This document shows positions 54,134-61,967 of a stretch of 64,000 nucleotides of DNA, one piece after another. This stretch comes from Streptantibioticus parmotrematis (GTDB taxonomy: Bacteria > Actinomycetota > Actinomycetes > Streptomycetales > Streptomycetaceae): contig NZ_JAINVZ010000004.1 of NCBI RefSeq assembly GCF_019890615.1, positions 413,199 through 477,198 of the forward strand, given 5' to 3'. The stretch's first letter is position 1. Each line of letters starts with the position of its first letter. A model generated the notes under the pieces. It was not told the DNA's origin, made no database searches, and saw nothing but the letters and a program-made list of their open reading frames with translations. The position numbers were made by a program, and so were the translations under genes.

Positions 54134-54847
54134 CTAGGCGGCCAGGTCCTTGTCGCAGGCCGCCGCGTCGCGCACCGGGTCCACCGTGTCGCCCCACACG
54201 CCCAGTTCCCGTTTGCGGACCGGATGCCGGGCGGAGCGCACCAGCGTGCCCGCCGGGCCCCGGCCGACCGCCCGGGTCAGCGGCACCAGGCCCAGCGTCG
54301 CCAGCGGCGCCAGCAGCAGCGCGGCGGCGGTGCCCAGCGCCCAGCCGCCGATCACGTCGGTGGGGTAGTTGACGCCGAGGAAGACCCGCAGGAAGCCCTC
54401 GCAGGCCGCGAGCCCTATGCCGAGCAGCCCGGCCCTGCGGTGCACCATGAACAGCCCCACGCCGATCGCCATGGCCAGCGTGGAGTGGTCGTTGACGAAG
54501 GAGAACCTCGACGTGCCGCGGATCAGCACGTACAGGTTCTGCTGGCCGTCGAAGGGCCGTGGCCGCTGCACCACCTGACGGATCGGCACGCTCAGCCCCA
54601 CCGCGATCAGCGCGGCGAGCGCGGACCACACCACCCCGGCGACCGCGGCGGGCGCGTCGTCGCCCTGCCGCCTGGCCACCCGCCACCAGCACCACAGCAC
54701 CAGCGCCACCGACGCCGCGGGCATCCCGTACTCACCCAGCAGCCGGGCCAGGTGGTCCAGCCAGCCGGGGGCGAGCCGCGCCAGGCCGTTGAGCTTGACG
54801 AGCAGTCCGACATCGGGGTTGGAGCCGTCGAACGCCAGCTCTTCCAT
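54134..54847 (-). CDS. PAP2-superfamily membrane protein with altered active site
   Basis: Membrane protein of 237 residues with six helices. The three phosphatase motifs are recognisable but changed. The first is R90-x6-R97-P98 (Arg for Lys). The second is VNDH with His121 kept (PSGH normally). The third is R154-x5-N160-x3-D164, where Asn160 replaces the conserved His. This His is normally the nucleophile that takes the phosphate, so normal PAP2 activity is doubtful. The ATG at 54847 follows GAGGGG; a GTG three codons upstream is possible. The family acts on lipid-phosphates of the envelope. Confidence 0.85.
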   Translation of the reverse strand: MEELAFDGSNPDVGLLVKLNGLARLAPGWLDHLARLLGEYGMPAASVALVLWCWWRVARRQGDDAPAAVAGVVWSALAALIAVGLSVPIRQVVQRPRPFDGQQNLYVLIRGTSRFSFVNDHSTLAMAIGVGLFMVHRRAGLLGIGLAACEGFLRVFLGVNYPTDVIGGWALGTAAALLLAPLATLGLVPLTRAVGRGPAGTLVRSARHPVRKRELGVWGDTVDPVRDAAACDKDLAA

Positions 54848-55062
54848 CCTGGACACCCCTCACACCGGTCGTCGTCGCCCCCGCTACCAACCCCCGCGGT
54901 ACTCGTGCGGCATCGTTGTCGCACGACATCCATTGAACGGGCTTTCCGGCGCCGGGGGTTCCGCCCTTACCGGAAGATCACCAGGAAGTTATCGAAAGGA
55001 TACCGCACGCCACCTGTCAGGGCCAAAGCCTGACCCTCTGTCATGACGGTGGAGTGACGGTC

Positions 55063-56091
55063 TCACGACGACGGGGTGTCGGTCGGGAGTGCCTGAGCAC
55101 CGGCCTGCGTCACCCGGGTCGCCCCGATGTAGTCCGCCTCGTCGATCGGGTCGAACCGAATCGTAGCGCCGGTGTGCGGCGCGTCGATCATGTAGCCGCC
55201 GCCCACGTAGATGCCCACGTGGTGGATGGTGCGCGGATCCGACAGATCGGTGGCGAAGAACACCAGATCACCCGGGAGGAGTTGACTGCGCGTCGGATGC
55301 GGCCCGGCGTTCCACTGGTCGTTGGCGACCCGCGGCAGGGTGATGCCGACCGACTTGTACGCGGCCTGCGTCAGCCCCGAGCAGTCGAACCGCCCGCCGT
55401 CCGCCGCCGTGCCCGTGCCGCCCCACAGGTACGGCGTGCCCAGCTTGGACTGCGCGAAGTAGATGGCGCCCGCGGCCTGCTGCGACGGCGCCAGCGTGGA
55501 GGTGGGGGCGGTGAAGCTCTGCGCCAGCGTGGTGATGCGCCGCACGTAGTCCTGCGTCTCGGCGTACGGCGGCACGCCGTCGAACTGGATGACCGCGTAG
55601 GCACCCGCGTTGTAGGCGGCCAGCATGTTGTCGGTGTTGCTGCCGGGGACGTTCTTCACGTCCTGCGCCAACTCGCAGTCGTAGGTGGCGGCGGACGGGA
55701 TCGCGTCCCCCGGGTCCCATACGTCGGCCTTCCCGTCACCGTCCGCGTCGAAGCCGTGCGTCGCCCAGGTGCCGGGGATGAACTGCGCTATGCCCTCGGC
55801 GTCCGCGCCACTGACCGCGTTCGGGTTCCAGCCGCTCTCCTGGTACAGCTGCGCCGCCAGCAGCGGCGGGGACAGCGACGGGCACAGCCCGCCCCACTTC
55901 TCCACCAGCGACACGTAGACCGCGGGCACCGCACCCGGGGCGAGGCCGACCGCGCCCTCGACGCCGCCCGCCAGCGAGGCGGCGGCCGAGTAGGTGCCGA
56001 CGACCAGCAGCACGAGGAACGAAAGGCACGTCCCCACAACGACGCTGACGACGAGCCAGGTCCTGCGCGCGGTCCCGCCGAGCCCGCCCAT
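55063..56091 (-). CDS. Bifunctional muralytic enzyme (lytic transglycosylase plus NlpC/P60)
   Basis: Envelope hydrolase of 342 residues. One transmembrane helix (12-32) anchors it. Residues ~60-185 are an SLT lytic-transglycosylase domain with catalytic Glu85 (QLYQESGWNP), an Asp/Gly-rich calcium-like loop (DADGDGKADVWDPG) and AAYNAGAYAV. Residues ~205-325 are an NlpC/P60 endopeptidase with Cys237 (RFDCSGL) and His291 (IHHVGIYVG). This tandem is typical of VirB1-like enzymes of Gram-positive conjugation systems. It is divergent from the secretion-like operon starting at 56382, which supports that role. Confidence 0.92.
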   Translation of the reverse strand: MGGLGGTARRTWLVVSVVVGTCLSFLVLLVVGTYSAAASLAGGVEGAVGLAPGAVPAVYVSLVEKWGGLCPSLSPPLLAAQLYQESGWNPNAVSGADAEGIAQFIPGTWATHGFDADGDGKADVWDPGDAIPSAATYDCELAQDVKNVPGSNTDNMLAAYNAGAYAVIQFDGVPPYAETQDYVRRITTLAQSFTAPTSTLAPSQQAAGAIYFAQSKLGTPYLWGGTGTAADGGRFDCSGLTQAAYKSVGITLPRVANDQWNAGPHPTRSQLLPGDLVFFATDLSDPRTIHHVGIYVGGGYMIDAPHTGATIRFDPIDEADYIGATRVTQAGAQALPTDTPSS

Positions 56092-56381
56092 CGGCCGCCC
56101 CTCCCTCGCTCTCCTGACCCCTGATCACCAGCGTCGTTGCTCTGTGCTGAAGTGCGTGATACACACAGTAAGGTCCGCCGGTCCCCTCGGACACCTGTCG
56201 GACACGCGTCCGCATCACGGTTCCGCGCACCAGTGTGGACGGCAGGTCGCGGATCACACCGGGAATCCGCCGAGAAAGTCGCCCGGTCGACATCCGACGG
56301 CGACATTGTCGGCCAATATAGAGTCTGGTCCCCTGCACCCTGCGCGGGACCCAACTGATCATGCGGGGCGGTGAGTTATCC
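56092..56381. promoter_or_regulatory. Divergent promoter region of the secretion-like locus
   Basis: 290 bp between the muralytic enzyme and the pilin-like gene. TAGAGT at 56319-56324 is a possible -10 for the rightward operon, and TACTGT near 56176 (minus strand) for the leftward gene. No riboswitch motif was recognised. Confidence 0.4.
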
Positions 56382-56690
56382 ATGTTCCTGGCAGCCTCGA
56401 AGGGCGACATCAACACCATCATCGGCGGTATCGCGCCAAACTGGGGTCCCTTCGGCAACCTTGGGAACGAAGCACGGGTGATGGTCGAGGTCGTCATGGC
56501 CGTCGCGATCCTGCTGTGCCTGGCCATCGCCATCTGGGGCGCGGCCAAACAACGGATCGGCGCCACGGCGCTGCGCGATACGTTCAGTGCCGAGCAGGGT
56601 AAGGGTCTGATCATCGCCGGACTGACCGGCGTGTTCATCATCGGCTCGCTCGGCACCCTGTTCACCATCGTGTACGGGATGGCGGTCTAG
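56382..56690 (+). CDS. Small two-span membrane protein (VirB2/pilin-like)
   Basis: Protein of 102 residues with an N-terminal segment MFLAASKGDINTIIGGIAPN and two hydrophobic helices: VMVEVVMAVAILLCLAIAIW and GLIIAGLTGVFIIGSLGTLF. A basic loop between them reads GAAKQRIGATALRD. Size, topology and place at the head of a VirB8/VirB6/VirB4 operon fit the PrgI/VirB2-like subunits of Gram-positive type IV secretion systems. The ATG at 56382 follows GGTGAG. There is no signal peptide cleavage motif I can rely on. Confidence 0.8.
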   Translation: MFLAASKGDINTIIGGIAPNWGPFGNLGNEARVMVEVVMAVAILLCLAIAIWGAAKQRIGATALRDTFSAEQGKGLIIAGLTGVFIIGSLGTLFTIVYGMAV

Positions 56691-56749
56691 CCGCCCCCCG
56701 CGCCCCCGTACGCCCCCCGGGGCCCGTCCCAGGCCCCGACTCCCCCACC

Positions 56750-56755
56750 TAGGCT
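56750..56755 (+). promoter_or_regulatory. Putative -10 of the VirB8-like gene
   Basis: TAGGCT, 8 bases before the ATG at 56764; may allow expression separate from the pilin-like gene. Confidence 0.35.
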
Positions 56756-56763
56756 GCGTGCTG

Positions 56764-57579
56764 ATGCCCACTCACCCGAGCCACGACGACGACCCGACCG
56801 CCGGCCAGACCCGCACCCGCCTGCCCGAGGGCGACGCGGGCACGGCGGCACGCCGGCCCCCGCGGTCGTCCTCGCGGACGCTGGTGACGGTGACGGGCGT
56901 CGTCGTCCTGCTCATCGCGGCGCTGGCGTTCGCCACGCGGGGGACCTCCGGCGGCTCCACGGACGACGCGGCCAAGAACCCGACCGCCACCCCCACGACC
57001 CCCACCGGCACCCACCCCGCCACCACCCAGACCTCCGGCATCCCCACCGGCTACCCCCACACCGCGGAAGGAGCCCAGTCAGCAGCGGCGAACTTCGCGG
57101 TGGCACTGGGCTCCGACGGCATGTTCAACACGAGCCGCAGACACGAGATCGTGGCGACGGTGTACGCCCCGGGCGCGGTCGCGGGTCAGCAGAGCCAACT
57201 GGACTCCGCCTACTCCGACACCACCTTCCTCACGCGCGTCGGCCTGACCGCCCAAGGGGCGGCTCCCTCGGGGATGACACTGGTCTCCCGCGCCGACCCG
57301 GTCGGGAGCAAGCTGGACACCTACGCGAACGGCAACGCGGCGGTGGAGGTCTGGTACTCGTCCCTCTTCGGGCTGGCCGGCAACGGATCCACCAACCCCG
57401 TGTCCGAGAGCTGGTACACCGACACCTTCCAGCTCGTCTGGGCCGGCGGGGACTGGAAGGTCACCTCCTACAGCCAGAAGGACGGTCCCACGCCGGTCGG
57501 GCGCGACCAGGCCGCGTCGACCGCCAAGGACATGACCGATGCGATCAGGGAGTTCGGAGGGTTCACCTATGCCCGGTAA
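56764..57579 (+). CDS. VirB8/TcpC-like secretion system subunit
   Basis: Bitopic membrane protein of 271 residues. A charged cytoplasmic N-terminus (~40 residues) precedes one helix (TLVTVTGVVVLLIAALAFAT), a Pro/Thr linker and an external domain of ~190 residues. AAANFAVALGSDGMFNT and AVEVWYSSLFGLAGN and FQLVWAGGDWKVTSYS give the NTF2-like pattern of VirB8/TcpC. The ATG at 56764 was chosen; a GTG at 56758 is an alternative. The stop overlaps the next gene by 11 bp. The assignment rests on topology and context. Confidence 0.75.
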   Translation: MPTHPSHDDDPTAGQTRTRLPEGDAGTAARRPPRSSSRTLVTVTGVVVLLIAALAFATRGTSGGSTDDAAKNPTATPTTPTGTHPATTQTSGIPTGYPHTAEGAQSAAANFAVALGSDGMFNTSRRHEIVATVYAPGAVAGQQSQLDSAYSDTTFLTRVGLTAQGAAPSGMTLVSRADPVGSKLDTYANGNAAVEVWYSSLFGLAGNGSTNPVSESWYTDTFQLVWAGGDWKVTSYSQKDGPTPVGRDQAASTAKDMTDAIREFGGFTYAR

Positions 57580-58942
57580 GCGACTCCGCAGGCCAGGTGC
57601 GCGCCCTGGGGAGGCTGCTCACGGCCGCCGCCGTACGGTCACCGTCGCCTCCGCGCTGGTCGCCGTCCAGACCGCGGTGGTGCTGTTGTCCGCCAGGGCC
57701 ATGGCGGCGCCCTCACCCAAGCCCAGTGCCTCGGGATCGGCGCCTGCCACGGGCAACCCCTGCTCCAGCATCCCCAACCCGGCGCGTTCCATCTGCGAGG
57801 GCGGTGGCAGCGGATCCGGTGGCGGTGGAAGCCTCCCCGGTACGAGTTCGCTCGACCCCCTCAGTTCCCTCGCCAAAGGCTGTGCCGACGCAGCCTCCTT
57901 CATCATCGGGAAGCTGTCGCACGCCATCACCTCCACCTCCCAGGTGGACTTCACCAACACCACCTTCCTGCGCCAGTACGCCGTCGTCTTCGCCGCCTCC
58001 ACGATCCTCACGCTCGTGCTGTGGCTGCTGGCCGTCGCCAAGCGGGCGGTGCGCGGCGTGCCGCTGACCGAAGCGTTGTCGGAAGCCGTCGGCTTCCTCT
58101 GGCTCACCGTGCTGGCCTCCGCCTTCACCCCCCTGATCCTCTACACCGTCACCTCCGCCGTGGACGCCGTCACCACCGTCCTGGCCCGGGGTGTCACCAG
58201 CAACTCCGACACCTTCTTCGGCTCCTTCGCCGACGCCCTCAAGAAGGGCAACGACATCGGCGGCGGCCCGATCATGCTGATCGTCGTCTCGATGGTCTCC
58301 GTCCTCGCCGCCGGTGTCCTGTGGCTGGAACTGGTGATCCGCGCCGCCCTGCTCTACGTCGGCGCCCTCCTCGGCACGGCCGTCTACGCGGGCCTGGTCG
58401 ACAAGAACATGTGGCACCACGTCCGCCGCTGGGCCGGCATCATGATCGCCGTCATCCTGGTCAAACCGGTCGTGGTCATCGTCCTGGGCCTGGCCGGCGC
58501 GCTGTCCGGCACCAACGGGCCCACCTCGTTCTCCGCCGTCGTCTCGGGCCTGGCGATCATCCTGCTGGCCATCTTCGCCAGCGCCATGATCTACCGCTTC
58601 GTGCCCGGCTTCGGTGACGACGTGGTCAAGCTGCGCGGCGACCACAAGGCCGCCGGTTCCCCCGGCGCCGCCCTGATCTCCTCCCCCGCCGCCCTCGTCA
58701 AGCAGGGCATCAAGACGCACAGTGCCCGCGGCGGCCCCGAGGAGCAGGCCGCCTCCGGCGGCGCCCAGCCCGCCGGGGCCGGCGCCATGTCGGGCGGCAT
58801 CTCCGCCCACAGCGCCCGCGGCGGCGCCCCCCACGCCACCGCGCCCGCGCCGGCAGCCGCCCCTCCGGCTCCCGCCGCACCCACGCCCGCGACCCCCGCG
58901 CCGCGCACGTCAGACCGTAGGAACGGAGGGGACAGGCCGTGA
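57569..58942 (+). CDS. VirB6/TrbL-like polytopic membrane protein
   Basis: Protein of 457 residues. A signal or first helix (VASALVAVQTAVVLLSARAM) is followed by an external Gly/Ser-rich stretch. A membrane core of about six helices spans ~130-350, among them YAVVFAASTILTLVLWLLAV, LVIRAALLYVGALLGTAVYA and IMIAVILVKPVVVIVLGLAG. A cytoplasmic Ala/Pro-rich tail carries a HSARGG element twice. The fold matches VirB6/TrbL channel proteins. The ATG at 57569 follows GGAGGG inside the preceding gene. Its stop overlaps the next start by 4 bp (58939-58942), so translation is coupled. Confidence 0.82.
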   Translation: MPGKRLRRPGARPGEAAHGRRRTVTVASALVAVQTAVVLLSARAMAAPSPKPSASGSAPATGNPCSSIPNPARSICEGGGSGSGGGGSLPGTSSLDPLSSLAKGCADAASFIIGKLSHAITSTSQVDFTNTTFLRQYAVVFAASTILTLVLWLLAVAKRAVRGVPLTEALSEAVGFLWLTVLASAFTPLILYTVTSAVDAVTTVLARGVTSNSDTFFGSFADALKKGNDIGGGPIMLIVVSMVSVLAAGVLWLELVIRAALLYVGALLGTAVYAGLVDKNMWHHVRRWAGIMIAVILVKPVVVIVLGLAGALSGTNGPTSFSAVVSGLAIILLAIFASAMIYRFVPGFGDDVVKLRGDHKAAGSPGAALISSPAALVKQGIKTHSARGGPEEQAASGGAQPAGAGAMSGGISAHSARGGAPHATAPAPAAAPPAPAAPTPATPAPRTSDRRNGGDRP

Positions 58943-60465
58943 CGACCCAGCCCATCGCCCAGCGCCGCACGTACCTCATCGGCAAGGCCAGGCCCAACGC
59001 CATCGTCGGCAAGAACCGCGAGACCGGCGAGATCGCGCTGATCGTCGTCGGCGCGGGCGCCGGCATGCTGTGCGGCCTGGCCATCCCGATCCTGCCGCTG
59101 CGCATCCTGGGCCTGGTGGGCTTCCCGCTGCTGGCGCTGGCGGCCGTCTTCCTGCCGTACCGGCACCGCACGTTCTACCGCTGGTTCGAGATCAACCGCA
59201 CCTACCGCCGCACCCTGCGCGCGAACGCCGCCTACCGCTCCGGCGTGCAGGAGGCCGGGATCGGGCTGGACGGCCGCGAGGTGGAGGTCGGCCCGCCGCC
59301 CGGCATCGGCCGCGTCAACTGGCTGACGGCGCCGTTCGGTCCCGACGAGATCGCCGTCCTGCTCCACCTGGAACGCCGTACCGCCACCGCCGTCATCGAG
59401 ATCGAGGGCCCCGGCGTCGGCCTGCGCGACAGCGAGGACCAGGAAGCCCTGGTGGAACGCTTCGGCACGCTGCTCAAGCACGTGGCCAACGGCGACGGCT
59501 TCGTGACCCGCATCCAGATGCTGGCCCGTACCCTGCCGGCCGACCCCGACGCGCACGCCAAGGACGTCGCCCAGCGCGGCGACCCCACCGCGCCGACCTG
59601 GCTCCAGGGCTCGTACGACCAGCTCCAGTCGATGGTCTCCACCTCCTCCGAGCAGCACCGCGCCTACCTCGTCGCCTGCATGCACTACACCCGTGAACTG
59701 GCCGCCGAGGCGCACACCATGGCCAAGGCCACCGGCCACGACCGCGACGAGGGCCTGGCCATCGTGATGGCCCGCGAGCTCAACGACATCTGCGCCCGCC
59801 TCGCCGAGGCCGACATCCGGGTGCGCCAGCCGCTCGGCCAGGCGCGGCTGTCGTCGCTGCTGCACTCGATGTACGACCCGGACCACCCCATCGACCACAT
59901 CCAGGCGATGACCCGCCGCAACGCCTGGCCGGCCGAACTCGACGCCACCGAGGCGACGTACCTCCAGGCCAAGACCCGCGAGTCGACGACCAGGGCGCCG
60001 TGGTGCCACTCCACCGCGTGGGTGAAGGAGTGGCCGATGACCCCGGTGGGCGTCAACTTCCTCGCGCCGCTGCTGGTCCACACCCCCGACGTCATCCGCA
60101 CCGTCGCCGTCACCATGGACCTGGAGCCGACCGACGTCGCCATCGAGCGGATGCTGACGGAGAAGACCAACGACGACGCCGAGGCCTCCCGCGCCGCCAA
60201 GATGAACCGCGTGATCGACCCCCGCGACGTGCACCACACCTCCCGCGTCGACCAGCGCGGCGAGGACCTCGCCTCCGGTGCGGCCGGTGTCAACCTCGTC
60301 GGCTACATCACGGTCTCCTCCCGCTCCCCCGAGGCGCTCGCCCGCGACAAGCGCACCATCCGCGCCTCGGCCGGCAAGTCGTACCTGAAGCTGGAGTGGT
60401 GCGACCGCGAACACCACCGCGCGTTCGTCAACACGCTGCCGTTCGCGACGGGAATCCGCCGATGA
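58939..60465 (+). CDS. SCO6880-family protein (VirB4 N-terminal-like)
   Basis: Protein of 508 residues. Two hydrophobic helices (IALIVVGAGAGMLCGLAIPI and ILGLVGFPLLALAAVFLPY) lie near residues 34-75, like PrgI. The rest is soluble and resembles the N-terminal, non-ATPase half of VirB4/TraE proteins, for example QARLSSLLHSMYDPDHP and CHSTAWVKEWPMTPVGVNFL. There is no Walker A. The missing ATPase half is encoded by the gene at 60582. The family is known from Streptomyces chromosomes and integrative elements. The GTG start overlaps the VirB6-like stop. Confidence 0.82.
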   Translation: MTTQPIAQRRTYLIGKARPNAIVGKNRETGEIALIVVGAGAGMLCGLAIPILPLRILGLVGFPLLALAAVFLPYRHRTFYRWFEINRTYRRTLRANAAYRSGVQEAGIGLDGREVEVGPPPGIGRVNWLTAPFGPDEIAVLLHLERRTATAVIEIEGPGVGLRDSEDQEALVERFGTLLKHVANGDGFVTRIQMLARTLPADPDAHAKDVAQRGDPTAPTWLQGSYDQLQSMVSTSSEQHRAYLVACMHYTRELAAEAHTMAKATGHDRDEGLAIVMARELNDICARLAEADIRVRQPLGQARLSSLLHSMYDPDHPIDHIQAMTRRNAWPAELDATEATYLQAKTRESTTRAPWCHSTAWVKEWPMTPVGVNFLAPLLVHTPDVIRTVAVTMDLEPTDVAIERMLTEKTNDDAEASRAAKMNRVIDPRDVHHTSRVDQRGEDLASGAAGVNLVGYITVSSRSPEALARDKRTIRASAGKSYLKLEWCDREHHRAFVNTLPFATGIRR

Positions 60466-60569
60466 AGCCGACACCGCACGTCACGATGGACGTGGGCAGC
60501 CGTACCGTCGGCCGGCACGACCGCCCGCGGCCCGGCCACCGGACCGGCCACCGGCCCGCAGGCGACTGA
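60462..60569 (+). CDS. Possible coupled small ORF between the VirB4 halves
   Basis: An ATG at 60462 overlaps the preceding stop (ATGA) and opens 35 codons: MKPTPHVTMDVGSRTVGRHD, then RPRPGHRTGHRPAGD. It is rich in His, Arg, Pro and Gly, without a hydrophobic segment. It ends 12 bp before the ATPase start. It could be a real basic peptide or only a reinitiation spacer; codon bias is compatible with coding. Confidence 0.45.
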   Translation: MKPTPHVTMDVGSRTVGRHDRPRPGHRTGHRPAGD

Positions 60570-60581
60570 GGAGGATCCCCC

Positions 60582-61964
60582 ATGGCCATGCTGGATCCCG
60601 TCTCCGCGCTGACGGACGCCTTCACCAGCTTCCTGTTCGGCAAGGTCGAGACGCAGCGGCTGCCGGTGCGTACCTCCACCGGTCAGGCGCAGGCCGTCTA
60701 CCTGCCCACCGCCGCGCCCGGCCTCGGCGACAGCGGAGTGATCATCGGGCGCGAGGTGTACTCCGGCAAGGGCTACATCTACGACCCGTTCCAGCTGTAC
60801 GGGCAGCAGCTGCCCGCGCCGCACTGGCTGGTGCTGGGCGAGTCCGGCAACGGCAAGTCGGCGCTGGAGAAGACCTACGTCCTGCGTCAGCTGCGGTTCC
60901 GCGACCGGCAGGTCGTCGTGCTGGACGCCCAGGGCGAGGACGGCGTCGGCGAGTGGAACCTGATCGCCGAGCAGCTGGGGATAACGCCCATCCGCCTCGA
61001 CCCGATGGCCGCGCTGGACGGCGGCATCAAGCTCAACCCGCTGGACCCGGCGATCACCACGACCGGCCAGCTGGCGCTGCTGCGCACCATCATCGAGGTC
61101 GCCCTCGGCCACGGCCTGGACGAGCGGTCCGGCTTCGCCCTGAAGGTCGCCCACGCGCACGCCGTGGCGTCCGTCACCGACCGCCAGCCGATCCTCACCG
61201 ACATCGTGGAGCGGCTGCGCAACCCGGTCGCGGAGTCCACCGAGTCGATGAACGTCGCGATAGAGGACGTCCGCGCCTGGGGCCTGGACGTCGCCCTGGT
61301 CCTCGACCGCCTCGTCGACGGCGACCTGCGCGGCATGTTCGACGGCCCGACCACGGCGGGCATCGACCTGGACGCGCCGCTGATCGTCTTCGACCTGTCG
61401 CACATCGACCGCAACTCCATCGCCATGCCCATCCTGATGGCGATCGTCGGAGTGTGGCTGGAGCACACCTGGATCAGGCCGGACCGGGTCAAGCGCATCT
61501 TCCTGGTCGAAGAGGCCTGGCACATCATCAACAGCCCGTTCGTCGCCCAGCTCTTCCAGCGGCTGCTGAAGTTCGGCCGCCGCCTGGGCCTGAGCTTCGT
61601 CGCCGTCGTGCACCACCTGTCCGACGTGGTCGACGGCGCCGCCGCCAAGGAGGCCGCGGCGATCCTGAAGATGGCCTCGACCCGCACGATCTACGCCCAG
61701 AAGGCCGACGAGGCACGCGCGACCGGCCGGGTGCTGGGCCTGCCACGGTGGGCGGTGGAGATCATCCCCACCCTCACCCCCGGCATCGCCGTCTGGGACG
61801 TCAACGGCAACGTGCAGGTCGTCAAGCACCTGATCACCGAGACCGAACGCCCGCTGGTCTACACCGACCGCGCGATGACCGAGTCCAGCGAGCTGTACGA
61901 GAACGACCGCACGGAAGCCGAGGTGTCGCTGGAGAAGCACCTCGCCGACGACGCGGTGGCCTGA
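60582..61964 (+). CDS. VirB4-like ATPase domain protein
   Basis: ATPase of 460 residues corresponding to the C-terminal motor half of VirB4. Walker A is VLGESGNGKSALEK (residues 84-97) and Walker B is KRIFLVEEAWHIIN (~305-318). The VirB4 family segment FDLSHIDRNSIAMPI and LSFVAVVHHLSDVVD are present, the latter in place of the usual glutamine motif. It should power substrate export or pilus assembly. The ATG at 60582 follows GAGGAGG. It forms a split VirB4 together with the SCO6880-family gene. Confidence 0.88.
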   Translation: MAMLDPVSALTDAFTSFLFGKVETQRLPVRTSTGQAQAVYLPTAAPGLGDSGVIIGREVYSGKGYIYDPFQLYGQQLPAPHWLVLGESGNGKSALEKTYVLRQLRFRDRQVVVLDAQGEDGVGEWNLIAEQLGITPIRLDPMAALDGGIKLNPLDPAITTTGQLALLRTIIEVALGHGLDERSGFALKVAHAHAVASVTDRQPILTDIVERLRNPVAESTESMNVAIEDVRAWGLDVALVLDRLVDGDLRGMFDGPTTAGIDLDAPLIVFDLSHIDRNSIAMPILMAIVGVWLEHTWIRPDRVKRIFLVEEAWHIINSPFVAQLFQRLLKFGRRLGLSFVAVVHHLSDVVDGAAAKEAAAILKMASTRTIYAQKADEARATGRVLGLPRWAVEIIPTLTPGIAVWDVNGNVQVVKHLITETERPLVYTDRAMTESSELYENDRTEAEVSLEKHLADDAVA

Positions 61965-61967
61965 CGC

